From Sycobia sp. Sy_11 (Eukaryota > Arthropoda > Insecta > Hymenoptera > Epichrysomallidae), in contig JACCIC010000352.1 of NCBI GenBank assembly GCA_018907035.1, forward strand, positions 139,001 to 203,000: DNA of 64,000 nucleotides, written 5' to 3'. A program made the position numbers and the translations under genes. The notes below the pieces were generated by a model that was given only the letters and a program-made list of their open reading frames with translations, did no database searches and had not been told where the DNA came from. Positions 10,462 through 19,672 of this stretch are shown here, piece after piece; the stretch's first letter is position 1; the number at the start of each line of letters is the position of its first letter.

Positions 10462-10479
10462 CTATCCCGAGGGGGATAG
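10462..10479 (+). repeat. U5-terminal hairpin of G1
   Basis: CTATCCC, loop GAGG, GGGATAG, ten bases before the LTR end. Its position next to the primer site recalls retroviral U5 inverted-repeat stems. Confidence 0.7.
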
Positions 10480-10489
10480 GAACGTTACA

Positions 10490-10507
10490 TGGCGCCCGAA
10501 CAGGGAC
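10490..10507 (+). promoter_or_regulatory. Primer-binding site for lysine tRNA (G1)
   Basis: TGGCGCCCGAACAGGGAC lies directly after the LTR terminal CA. This is the well-known 18-base site complementary to the 3' end of tRNA-Lys, used by several retroviruses and some insect Ty3-like elements to prime minus-strand DNA synthesis. Confidence 0.93.
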
Positions 10508-10877
10508 TAGTATAAATCCGAAAAAAAAAAAAAAAAAAAAAATTTAATTTGAATAAAGTTTATTATTTCTGAAATTACAGAATAATTTCTTTAAGCGGAA
10601 TTTTTTTTAATTGTTTATAAAAAACCGTATTTCGATTTGTGTGAAAAGAGCCTAGTGGCGGGTTGAGCGACTAGGTGCTAAGGCGGGCTGAGCCGAAGCA
10701 CGAAGTAATACAAATCGAAATTTATTTAAAAATTTTATCGTTTTGAAAATAGAAAACTAAGATAATAGTTTTCTTATAAATAAAATAAAAAGGAATTATT
10801 TTTTCCATCTCAGAAAGAATTAAAATATTACACAGTATATTTTTTTTACAAATATATAAATTTCAAATCTTGCTAAA
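10508..10877 (+). other. G1 leader between primer site and gag
   Basis: About 370 bases, with an A-run at 10521-10541 and two adjacent hairpins at 10651-10701. No coding frame. It probably holds packaging signals, by analogy with other LTR elements. Confidence 0.6.
10651..10701 (+). repeat. Two leader hairpins with the GGCGGGTTGAGCG-type loop
   Basis: Hairpin 1 (10651-10675): stem CCTAGT/ACTAGG, loop GGCGGGTTGAGCG. Hairpin 2 (10675-10701): stem GTGCT/AGCAC around a loop containing GGCGGGCTGAG. The same loop, with other stems, recurs in G2 (37703-38018 and 42820-42915). Confidence 0.85.
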
Positions 10878-12045
10878 ATGGCAAAACCACGCGTAAGCTG
10901 GATCTATAAACTAACAAAAGAGCAAATTGAAAGAGAACTCGTTAAAAACAATTTACCAATAGAAGGTACAAAAGCGTATTTGCGACAAAATTTAATTTCA
11001 TATGTACGAGCTCACCCGGAGCTCTTTTTCGACAAACCAGAAGACGAAAAAGACTTCAACGAAGATGTAAATCGAACTCAAGATCTTGAAGAAATTGAGG
11101 AAGAATTTCGTCAATTACGTATACAACTATTAAACCAACAAGCAGTTGCATCAACGTCCAGTCCAGTCATGGCACACCAAGCTGCGAACACACCTTTTAG
11201 CACTCCGCCTGCTACTGTATACGTACAACAACCGTCGGCTGCACAAGAAAACGCCAAAGTGATGGACCAAATGAGAAAGTGGAATGTTGCACTTTGATGG
11301 CAAAAACCTACACTCTTTCCTCGAAAGGATCCATGAGTTGAAAAGAGCATATAATTTATCCGAACAACAAATTTTGAATGGATTCCCGGAACTATTGCGA
11401 GGTGATGCACAATTATGGCATAGAAATTATGCCTCAAATTTTAAAACGTTCTCGGAATTAGAAGAAGGGTTGAGAAAATTCTACTTGTCACCTAGCGAAC
11501 GTCGAAATCTTGATCGACAGATCCATAATCGTGTACAAGAACCTAATGAAAACATCCGTGCATTCGATAATTCATTAATTACACTAATGAGACGTCGAGG
11601 AGGTTTTTCGGAGGAACAGAAAACCGAAACAATGTACTACAATATGCTCGCCGAATATAGATTACATATTCGTCGTGATGACGTCAAAACAACGTCAGAT
11701 ATCGTTCAACAAGTAGAAGAGTATCTGGAAACCAAAAAACAGTGTGAAAGACAGAAAATTACGAAAAATCACACCTCCACACCTGAATATAAAACAAGAA
11801 AACCGGAGATCCGAGTAAATAATTTTAACAATAAAATTGCTTCAGTATACGACCGAACTAAGTGTTGCTGGAAGTGCAAACAAACGGGCCACGATCGTTT
11901 TAAGTGCACAAACCAGCAAAAGATCTTTTGTTCATATTGTGGTCGTGATAATGTATACACTCGTGATTGCAAGTGTCACCCGTCGGGAAACGCCAAGAGG
12001 GCCGAGTCCACACCGAACCTAGCTCGGCCCAACAACAACAACTAG
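10878..12045 (+). pseudogene. gag: G1 Gag polyprotein, broken by one frameshift
   Basis: ATG at 10878 opens a 139-codon frame (to 11297). Its N-terminus has a SAP-like motif at about residues 12-45 (LTKEQIERELVKNNLPIEG). An apparent single extra base near 11288 moves the reading frame by one, and the rest of Gag continues in the frame 11284-12045: a capsid-like region with FYLSPSERRNLDRQI and LMRRRGGF, then two zinc knuckles. The first knuckle is CX2CX4HX4C (CWKCKQTGHDRFKC). The second has Val in place of His, as G2 has Ile. Gag ends at 12045, inside pol, after the GGGAAAC shift site. The break could be a mutation or an assembly error; the rest of the element looks fresh. Confidence 0.9.
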
Positions 12046-15000
12046 AAATAGAAACTGACAACAGACATTTTGTAAGAGTAATGATTGGCGATTACGAAGT
12101 GTCAGCCCTTTTGGATACGGGATCAGTAAGTTCCTATGTGAGTGAACAATTGAGTGAAATCTGTATGAAATTCGGATGGCATACTGAGCCAAGTAATCGA
12201 ATTGCAGTCTTGGCAAATGGCTCAGAAATAAGCCTTGGAAGAAATATTTATGGACCAATATATGTACAAGGAAAAAGATTCCAACAAAAATTTTTAGTAA
12301 TGAATGGATTGAGCCATCCTATGCTCTTAGGTATGGATACTCTAAAAAAACTTGAAATCCGTATAATATTAAACAACTGTGAAATAAATAAATCAGTAAA
12401 CAATCAAATACATCAGGTATGTACAATTGATACACCGTACGGACTACAGAATTTAAATCCAACCGAACGTCAGAGATTAGAAAAATTTTTAAAAACAGAG
12501 ATGGATAAATTTAACTTTATCAAAGGTCCTACTCCGCTCCTGCAACACGAAATCGTCGTGGAAGAAAAAACACCTATTAAACAGAAATATCGGCCAAGAA
12601 ATCCGGCCATGCAAGAAATCATCAATCAGGAAGTTGATAAAATGCTAAACGAAAACGTAATTCAACCGTCAAACAGTCCGTGGAGTTCACCAGTCGTTAT
12701 TGTAAAAAAGAAGGACGGAAAAGCACGATTCTGTGTGGACTTCAGAAAAGTAAATAAAGTTACAAAGAAAGACGCTTATCCTCTTCCACAAATTAATGCG
12801 ACACTAGACAAGCTAAGAGGAGCCCGATATCTATCCACATTAGATTTGAAAAATGGATATTGGCAAGTAGCTCTAACACCGGAAAGCCGTCCTGTCACTG
12901 CCTTCACCGTCGCCGGAAAAGGCCTATATGAATTCAATGTAATGCCGTTTGGCTTACACTCAGCACCGGCTACCTTCCAACGACTCTTAGACAGAGTGAT
13001 TACTCCAGAAATGGCTCCGTATGCTTTCGCATATCTAGACGACATCGTAGTAGTCTCGTCTACGTTTGAGGAACATCTACAAAAATTAAAAGAAGTTTTC
13101 AACCGATTAAGAATAGCGAAATTAAAACCTAATCCGGATAAATGCCATTTCGCTCGCTCAAGTCTAAAATATTTAGGACATATTGTAGACAAAAACGGTC
13201 TACAAACCGATCCGGAAAAGGTGGCTGCTGTACTAAATTTAGCACCACCGAAAAACATGAAAGAAATTCAGCGATTTATGGGTCTAATATCATGGTACAG
13301 ACGATTTCTTAAAGATATCTCGAATGTTGCCGCACCACTACATCGACTTACTAGAAAAAAAGCTAAGTGGACCTGGGGAGAAACCGAGCAAGATGCATTT
13401 GACAAAATCAAGCAGCTTCTCACAAACGCACCCATCCTTTCCTGTCCAGACTGGAGCCGTCCGTTTATCCTGCAAACGGATGCCAGTAAAGAAGGATTGG
13501 GAGCTGCGCTTACTCAAGCATATGAGAACAACGAACGAGTCATCGCCTTTGCAAGTCGAACACTCTCCCCAGCCGAAAAAAACTATTCCGCCACTGAGCT
13601 AGAATGTCTAGCAATTAAATGGGGTGTGTGGAAATTTCGAGATTATCTTGAAGGATATCATTTTATTGTACTCACCGACCATCAATCGCTGAAATGGCTT
13701 AATAACATAGAGAATCCTTCCGGTCGATTAGCCCGCTGGGCACTTGAATTAAGCCAGTACGATTTCGAAATTAAATATCGTCCTGGTAAAGATAATTTAT
13801 TAGCCGATACTTTATCTCGACAGCCGCTAGCCGTCGAAGCAACTACAATTAAAATAGCAGATTGGTACGAAAAAATGTACAAAAATGTGGAGAGTGATCC
13901 TGAAAACTACCCCGATTTTTGTATCATTAATGGCAGATTATATAAGCATATTTTACACACATTAGACTTCAATGATACGAGTGAAAATTTGCAATGGAAG
14001 ATCTGTGTACCGAAATCCGAGCAACATAGAGTACTAAACGAAGTACATAACGATCCTACTGCCGGTCATCTAGGAATTTCGAAAACTCTGGTGAAGATAT
14101 CCAAAAGTTATTACTGGCCTGGAATGCTCCGGATGACTACAAACTATGTAAGAAACTGCGAGAATTGTCATCAATTTAAATCTCAACAACAATCACCGGC
14201 TGGAAAATTGCATGCGACGTTAGTCGAACAGCCTTGGGATATCGTGGCCGTTGATCTTATAGGACCACTCCCAAGATCGTCAAGATTGAACACCTGGCTG
14301 TTAGTCATGCAGGATAAATTAACAAAGTGGGTAGAATTAAAACCCTTACGAAAAGCGACTGCCGAAGCTATAACGCTGGCAGTTAAACAGCAAGTCATTC
14401 TACGTTTTGGATGCCCGAAAATTATAATTTCCGATAATGGACGACAATTCGTGTCAAAAGAATTTACGGAAATGCTATCAAAATCTGGAATAACTCATAG
14501 AAAAACACCACCGTATACGCCGCAGTGTAATCCAGTAGAGCGAGCAAATAAAGTAATAAAAACCATGATTTCTCAATACATAGAGAAAAATCATCGAACA
14601 TGGGATTGCTATTTACTCGAGCTACAATTCGCATATAATACCGCTACATCCGAAACAACGGGATTTACACCCGCTTACATAAATTTTGGAAGAGAATTAA
14701 GAGCACCCGGGTCTCTTGTCCAAAAATTTGGTCAAACTTGTAATATTACAGCCGAGAATCGGATTAATAAAATACAAGAGACAATAGAACTTGTACAAAG
14801 TCAATTAGCTCGGAGCTTCCAAAAACAAAAACATTACTATGATCAAAACCGTCGAAAATGGAACCCGGAAATCGGCGATTATGTATATAAACGCTCACAC
14901 GAATTATCTAATAAATTAGACGCGTTTAACGCAAAATTAGCTCCAAAATATCTGGGTCCGTATACTATTTTCAGGAAGGTATCGCCAGTTATATACGACC

Positions 15001-15089
15001 TGAAAGATAATAAAGGTCAAATTATTAAACATATTCATATTAAGGATCTTCGTAAAAGATATAACAATCTAGATAAGATACCACCGTGA
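11967..15089 (+). CDS. pol: G1 Pol polyprotein: protease, reverse transcriptase, RNase H, integrase
   Basis: Reached by -1 frameshift at 11985-11991, so it has no start codon of its own; coordinates give the open stretch. Domains in order: aspartic protease with ALLDTG (Asp about residue 50) and LLGMD (about 120); reverse transcriptase with FAYLDDIVVV (active-site Asp pair at 358-359); RNase H with QTDASKEG and TDHQSLKWL; integrase zinc finger H...H...CENC (about 694-735), catalytic D763, D823 (SDNGRQF) and E858 (PVERAN); and a C-terminal GPY-type module (LGPYTIFRKV). All catalytic residues are present over 1040 codons without a stop. Domain order with integrase last identifies the Ty3 type. 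It makes cDNA and inserts it into the genome. Confidence 0.96.
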   Translation: MQVSPVGKRQEGRVHTEPSSAQQQQLEIETDNRHFVRVMIGDYEVSALLDTGSVSSYVSEQLSEICMKFGWHTEPSNRIAVLANGSEISLGRNIYGPIYVQGKRFQQKFLVMNGLSHPMLLGMDTLKKLEIRIILNNCEINKSVNNQIHQVCTIDTPYGLQNLNPTERQRLEKFLKTEMDKFNFIKGPTPLLQHEIVVEEKTPIKQKYRPRNPAMQEIINQEVDKMLNENVIQPSNSPWSSPVVIVKKKDGKARFCVDFRKVNKVTKKDAYPLPQINATLDKLRGARYLSTLDLKNGYWQVALTPESRPVTAFTVAGKGLYEFNVMPFGLHSAPATFQRLLDRVITPEMAPYAFAYLDDIVVVSSTFEEHLQKLKEVFNRLRIAKLKPNPDKCHFARSSLKYLGHIVDKNGLQTDPEKVAAVLNLAPPKNMKEIQRFMGLISWYRRFLKDISNVAAPLHRLTRKKAKWTWGETEQDAFDKIKQLLTNAPILSCPDWSRPFILQTDASKEGLGAALTQAYENNERVIAFASRTLSPAEKNYSATELECLAIKWGVWKFRDYLEGYHFIVLTDHQSLKWLNNIENPSGRLARWALELSQYDFEIKYRPGKDNLLADTLSRQPLAVEATTIKIADWYEKMYKNVESDPENYPDFCIINGRLYKHILHTLDFNDTSENLQWKICVPKSEQHRVLNEVHNDPTAGHLGISKTLVKISKSYYWPGMLRMTTNYVRNCENCHQFKSQQQSPAGKLHATLVEQPWDIVAVDLIGPLPRSSRLNTWLLVMQDKLTKWVELKPLRKATAEAITLAVKQQVILRFGCPKIIISDNGRQFVSKEFTEMLSKSGITHRKTPPYTPQCNPVERANKVIKTMISQYIEKNHRTWDCYLLELQFAYNTATSETTGFTPAYINFGRELRAPGSLVQKFGQTCNITAENRINKIQETIELVQSQLARSFQKQKHYYDQNRRKWNPEIGDYVYKRSHELSNKLDAFNAKLAPKYLGPYTIFRKVSPVIYDLKDNKGQIIKHIHIKDLRKRYNNLDKIPP
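11985..12030 (+). promoter_or_regulatory. Programmed -1 frameshift signal (gag-pol), G1
   Basis: GGGAAAC at 11985-11991 is in the Gag frame as G GGA AAC, the required X XXY YYZ register. A 7-base spacer follows, then an 8-bp stem GGGCCGAG (11999-12006) / CTCGGCCC (12023-12030) with a 16-base loop. The slip leads exactly into the open pol frame, and Gag stops only at 12045. Slippery motif, spacing and stem match known retroviral signals. Confidence 0.88.
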
Positions 15090-15134
15090 ACTCACTATAT
15101 ATGGGCCGACCAGAGGCCCAAGAGTATAGTCAAA

Positions 15135-15653
15135 ATGCAGCACCCCGTCGAACAAGAACTCTGCCGTCAATTCCTGGAACTCAGTGTTCCTATCAAGTGT
15201 TATGGACTGCCATTCCATGCACTAATTAACACTGGGACACTGATGACCACGGCGTCAGCAGAAATCGGCAGGATACTTGAGCGACGTGGTGCTCGGCGTG
15301 TATACGGGGAAGCGGTTCTCCATCTTAACCGGGACCCGTTATACACCATTGATCCTGTCAACATTGTGTCCACATATACGCTGGAGGTGGAATACACCTG
15401 CAAAGAGAAAACCAGAATAAGTAATTTCGCCATAGTCCCAGACCAGCCCGTGGACATCATTTTTGGTATGGCGGAAATCAACAAGATCGGATTTCGCGTT
15501 CTATGGAACCAAAGAAGTCCAGCAGCCCAGGAACGTCGCCGAGAAAACAGGCGACTGCATCGTAGAGCAGCCAGAAGAGTCGCCGCTAGATTGGAAGACG
15601 AAGGAATCTACACCGCCACCGACTCCGAAAATCCTAGCATCGACAGCGAGTAA
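15135..15653 (+). CDS. Retropepsin-like protein with NTG in place of DTG (G1 ORF3)
   Basis: Starts 45 bases after pol with ATG in CAAAATGC; 172 codons. Residues about 20-45 (IKCYGLPFHALINTGT) align with the flap-strand and active-site loop of retropepsins (as in HALLDTGA). About 90 residues on, FAIVPDQPVDIIFGMAEINKIGF matches the second conserved retropepsin segment (DIILGMD). Both key features are changed: catalytic Asp is Asn, and the LGMD-type box is FGMA. The C-terminus is rich in arginine (RRRENRRLHRRAARRVAAR) and then acidic. This suggests a catalytically dead protease duplicate with a basic, possibly nucleic-acid-binding, tail. It is distinct from the active protease at the start of pol. 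Function unknown; expression would need a spliced RNA or reinitiation. Confidence 0.75.
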   Translation: MQHPVEQELCRQFLELSVPIKCYGLPFHALINTGTLMTTASAEIGRILERRGARRVYGEAVLHLNRDPLYTIDPVNIVSTYTLEVEYTCKEKTRISNFAIVPDQPVDIIFGMAEINKIGFRVLWNQRSPAAQERRRENRRLHRRAARRVAARLEDEGIYTATDSENPSIDSE

Positions 15654-15993
15654 AACTGTAAGGAAAGAAATATTTTATTAAATTTATAGATTATATCATT
15701 TAAGTTTAAATTTTAATGTTCGAAAATGATTTGGTGCTACGTGTGGAGTATTTAATATAAAGGATTAAATTTGATTTATATTTTATTTTACCAAAAGAAA
15801 TTTAATCATTTATATTTGCGATAATGACATTGTAAAACCGACCAAATATTTATATATTAAGTACGAACAAGGGTTGATGCCCTCTCGAGAAAAATAAAAT
15901 TTAACCCGGGGAAGGTTAAATAAAAATTTTTAAACTGAATAATAATTTTAAATTTAAAGTTTAATTTTAAATTTAAATTTAAATTTAAACACT
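15654..15993 (+). other. Gap between the two accessory ORFs of G1
   Basis: AT-rich, no convincing frame. Contains repeated AAATTTAAATTT-type sequence just before the next ATG. Confidence 0.5.
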
Positions 15994-16563
15994 ATGTCAA
16001 AAAGTTTACTTACCCGGGCGCAGCGCGACCTGCTCGTCGCCGAGCAGGAGGTCAATAATAGTTTAAGAATTCCGGTACGTCCGCGTTTGGTCGTACCGCC
16101 AGCACGACCGCCTCGTCTGCAGGTGGAAGGCCGATGCTCTTCCATCATAAAACACGTCGGGCCGAAACCTGCAGCCGTCCCGACGACACCACGGGTCAGC
16201 GAGGCGGACGTGCCTCCAGCCGACGGCGAGCAGCCCGCCCTACCGAGTAATGCACGAACGCCCGGGCCACCACGACCTGCGCCACAACTACTGCCAGCTG
16301 AGCAGACCGTTCCGCTGGGGATGCCGTCGTTACCGGCTCCCGAGTATAAGCCTCACGGATCGGCCCCGACGGACGACACGCGCCCTTGGCGTGCGTTCAT
16401 CTACGATGAGGAGGCCACATTGTTTTTCCGTCTGGGAGCCGTGCGGCATCGTCAGCGCATCGGGAACCGGAGGTTCCACATGCGGATGGACGCAAAAACG
16501 GGGCATGTGAGATGTGTCACATGCTCCGAGAAAAAGATTTGTATGTTTTACACTTTTATTTAA
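15994..16563 (+). CDS. Proline-rich accessory protein with conserved basic C-terminus (G1 ORF4)
   Basis: ATG at 15994 opens 189 codons, GC-rich against AT-rich surroundings. Residues 25-125 are rich in proline, alanine and arginine and look disordered. About residues 140-180 form a compact segment with spaced aromatic and basic residues, ending FHMRMDAKTGHVRCVTC. An ORF at the same position in G2 (38370-38964) ends WRIRIDARTGAVRV. The shared pattern is R-x-[IM]-R-[IM]-D-A-[KR]-T-G-x-V-R. Conservation in two diverged elements suggests a real protein. No envelope hallmarks are seen: no signal peptide, no transmembrane helix, no cysteine pattern. Function unknown. The last ten residues may be read-through of a splice donor or simply the end. 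Confidence 0.7.
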   Translation: MSKSLLTRAQRDLLVAEQEVNNSLRIPVRPRLVVPPARPPRLQVEGRCSSIIKHVGPKPAAVPTTPRVSEADVPPADGEQPALPSNARTPGPPRPAPQLLPAEQTVPLGMPSLPAPEYKPHGSAPTDDTRPWRAFIYDEEATLFFRLGAVRHRQRIGNRRFHMRMDAKTGHVRCVTCSEKKICMFYTFI

Positions 16564-16704
16564 AAAAAAAAAAAAAAAAAAAAAACACACACACATTATT
16601 TTTTATTTTTAGACACATTTTTCATACACACATACCATGATTACGAACACTACAAACTTATAAATAACTAGTTCGATATCCCACACTTCAATATATATAT
16701 GTGC

Positions 16705-16748
<44 letters not shown>

Positions 16749-16903
16749 GTGTATATATATTACATTGTAACACTATCAAGGAAATTCGCACACCGTGTAT
16801 TTGCGAAACTATAATGATATTTTTTCTTGTTGTAAAGAGATCCTGCTCTTCTATGTTTTACAAGATAAAAAAATTATACACTACGCACACGCGCCGCGCT
16901 CCC
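16564..16903 (+). other. G1 3' region before the polypurine tract
   Basis: A-run, AC run, TA microsatellite (about 16691-16735) and AT-rich sequence. No gene. Confidence 0.6.
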
Positions 16904-16918
16904 GAAAAAAGAGGGAGA
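16904..16918 (+). promoter_or_regulatory. Polypurine tract of G1
   Basis: GAAAAAAGAGGGAGA runs directly into the 3' LTR TG at 16919. It primes plus-strand DNA synthesis in LTR elements. Confidence 0.92.
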
Positions 16919-18663
16919 TGCGACGGCCAAAAACATGGCCGCGCAAATCTACTTCGAACAAAGGACTCATGTTACACGTTAAAATTTGAGATAGTATTAC
17001 ATCTAATTCAGTGGATGTATTTTACAATACATACACGGAATTAGATGTATAAATTTACAAGAAAGAATATCGAATATTATTAGAAATAATATATTAAACA
17101 TATTATTTCTATAATGATTAAATTAAGACTCGCATATATACCAAATAAACACCGAAAACCGGGCAAAGGTCGCGACGACTACTGAAGAAGGTAGTCGTCG
17201 CAACTGCCGAAACTCGAACAAGTAGAGAGAGAACGCGATATCTAGTCTCTCTCTCTCTCTACCACTAAGTTAAGTACAGCGTATGCCGTAGAGGGGATAC
17301 ACTGCGCGCGGCAAGAGAACGCGCGTTCAATGTATTAGACCGGCGGCCGCTATCCCCTCTAATACATGTCGCACGCACACTATTATACGCTCTCACTGAG
17401 CAGCCTGAGCCGCAACCAATGTAGCGAACGCGCGAATACCAGCATATACAACGGGTGTCCAAAAACGAATGCACCCGCTGTATTTAATTAAATTATCTAA
17501 AACAAATAATTTAATGTACACATAATGTATAAATATAAGTATATAAATATTTAAGCTTGTGTATATGTGTATTATTATTGTGCGCAGGACACAGGCTGCT
17601 AATAATAACGAAATACAAAATAATAATTGTTATAATTATTATTGAATATTATAATTATTATTAATTATTATTGTTATTATTATAATTATTGTTATTATTA
17701 ATATAATTATTATAATTCGGCGCCTCGTCCGAAATTAAACGAGCGGCGACGGAATTATCCGATTATTTTGCTATAAAAAGGCCCGCAAAAGGCAAAATCG
17801 ACAGTTCGCCCGGTGAACCAACTGCCCCGAAGTTGTTTCACACGAACTCCTCCCGGAGCTAATACCTTTTCCAGAGCTCGATTTAATCCTGACTTTTTTC
17901 CTTTCCGAAATTATTAACTTGATCTCTGTTGCGAGGCGCTCCTCAAAAGACAGACGGTTAATAATTTACCTTTCCGAAGTAAACGTGATCCTGGTTGCGA
18001 GGCGCTCCTCAAAAGACCAGCAGTTTACCTATCCTTACATTTACCAATTTCTCCGAAGTTATTAGCTTGATCTCTGTTGCGAGGCGCTCCTCAAAAGACA
18101 GACGGCTAATAACTTTACCTATCCTTAAGTAAACGTGATCCTGGTTGCGAGGCGCTCCTCAAAAGACCAGCAGTTTACTTATCCAGACCAGAAATTCTCC
18201 CCTTAACTCTTGATCCTGGTTGCGAGGCGCTCCTCAAAAGACCAGCGGAGTTAAGTTTGTTCCTTATTTTTTTTTCCCTTTCAAATCAACCTGTCTCGAT
18301 TCATTAAATCCCCGCGTGGAAAATAACACCGGGTATTCGTGCGGAAACTAGCGCCGAATATTAGAGGCATTGCGGAAAATAGCGCAAAATTTATACAAAT
18401 AAATATATAGATCTAGCTATAGTTTACCTTTATTAATTATTTTTTGTGTTTATATTGATTTGTTTCAGAATCCTGTAGATAGAGGAGCTGATTTATTTTT
18501 TCGTAAATAAATTTATATTTTTGTTATAAAAAAATTATATACTGTGTTCGTGTAATATTATTTTCCTGAAACCGCCGTCCAATCCTGAAAAACTTCCTCC
18601 CCTCTCAAAACTACCCTGGGAAGATACCGCGTAGGCTATCCCGAGGGGGATAGGAACGTTACA
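16919..18663 (+). repeat. 3' LTR of G1
   Basis: Same length as the 5' LTR and identical wherever compared. It includes the five-hairpin array (17908-18255), TATA box (17772) and U3 inverted repeats. Followed by ATTT, the target duplication. Confidence 0.96.
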
Positions 18664-18803
18664 ATTTTTAATATATAATGATTTATGTGTATGCGCGCGC
18701 GTGTGTGTGTAAAAAACATATAATTTCTTGAATAAAAATTTTATTTTATGTAATCAGCATTTTAATTAAAAAAATATATAATAAATTTATTAGAAATATA
18801 TAT

Positions 18804-19672
18804 TTATATGATATACCGCGCCAATTGGCATACAATAATGTATGCTTGTGAATTTTGCTGCTTGTGAGTGGCATGGCTTTTTGTGCAGAAAGCGCAGGCC
18901 CATGCAGTGTGGCAGTAGTTTGCCGTATGTTTATATTTGAGGCAACGCCGGCATTGCGGCGTGATTTTCGACTTCCTCTTTGCCTCCACTTTTATGTTGA
19001 GGCCACCGATATTGCTTAAAGTCGAAGATTCACATAGCAGCGGGCGAGGAGGGGTCGAGGTGAACGGCCACTAGAACCACTAAACTACAACCAAGTCCCG
19101 TTCTTCGGGGAGTTTGTTTGTGATATATTGGATTTTGGTCTTTTCTACGGGGGCCGTTAGGTGCGTGAAGTCGTCTACCGTTGCGTACACCTGGACCGAG
19201 TAGGATATGTTGAAGGCCCGGCGAACGGAGTTTCCAGCTTTCTCTATACCGATCTTTAGCTTTGGCCAAATCATTTTTTGGCGGATGATGATGGGGTGTG
19301 GGTCGAACAGCGATGGGGGATTCTTTTTCAGTATCAAAGCGTTGGTGCGAATTTGGCAACGCGGATACATTTACGGCCTTGGATAATGAACTCGGATTCT
19401 TCGGAGACCGGAGTTGATTGAAAGACGGTTATTTTGATAACGGGGGTGCAGGAAATTGCTGCCTCCTGAAAGAAGTCCATGGCGGAGAAGGAAGATGTAG
19501 AAGTTCCGGTCGTGTGGCGTGATGTTGCCACCGACGGAGAATCGGTTGGGTCTGTTGTAGTGGCGTATATTATGTTTTGTAGGCGATCAATCTGACCCCG
19601 GAGGCCGATGATAATTTCTATCAGCTTTTGAGGGGGAAGACCGTCGAGGTCGGTGTTCATGCCGGTGTCCAT
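18804..19672 (-). pseudogene. Jockey-like non-LTR ORF1 fragment
   Basis: Three overlapping minus-strand pieces, out of frame with each other: 19672-19334 (N-terminal, SSFSAMDFFQEA), 19370-19080 (central, IQYITNKLPEERDLVVV) and 18989-18804 (zinc knuckle, CRRCLKYKHTANYCHTAWAC). The central segment followed by a CX2CX4HX4C knuckle is the arrangement of Gag-like ORF1 proteins of Jockey-type elements. No ORF2 follows; the piece stops about 140 bp before the G1 insertion. Frameshifts show it is dead. Confidence 0.68.

Larger units (their letters stand above)
8745..10489 (+). repeat. 5' LTR of G1
   Basis: 1745 bp, long for a Ty3-like LTR. U3 (to about 9630) holds four hairpin-forming inverted repeats and an ATT-rich tract. 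A TATA box sits at 9598. The transcribed part holds five tandem hairpins (9734-10081), AATAAA at 10224 and 10332, and a terminal 7-bp hairpin at 10462-10479 beside the primer site. A 69-codon minus-strand frame (9091-9300) is present in both LTRs but resembles nothing and overlaps inverted repeats. Confidence 0.96.
8745..18663 (+). mobile_element. Ty3-like LTR retrotransposon G1, nearly intact
   Basis: 9919 bp bounded by two LTRs of exactly 1745 bp (8745-10489 and 16919-18663), both starting TGCGACGGCC and ending AACGTTACA. ATTT flanks both ends (8741-8744, 18664-18667). A lysine-tRNA primer site follows the 5' LTR and a polypurine tract precedes the 3' LTR. Inside are gag (one frameshift), an intact 1040-codon pol frame and two extra ORFs. 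Every LTR segment I compared is identical and the offset stays at 8174, so the insertion is young. Confidence 0.96.

Noticed and set aside
15994..16563. Envelope gene in G1
   Set aside because: No signal peptide, furin-like site, cysteine pattern or membrane anchor is visible in either accessory ORF.
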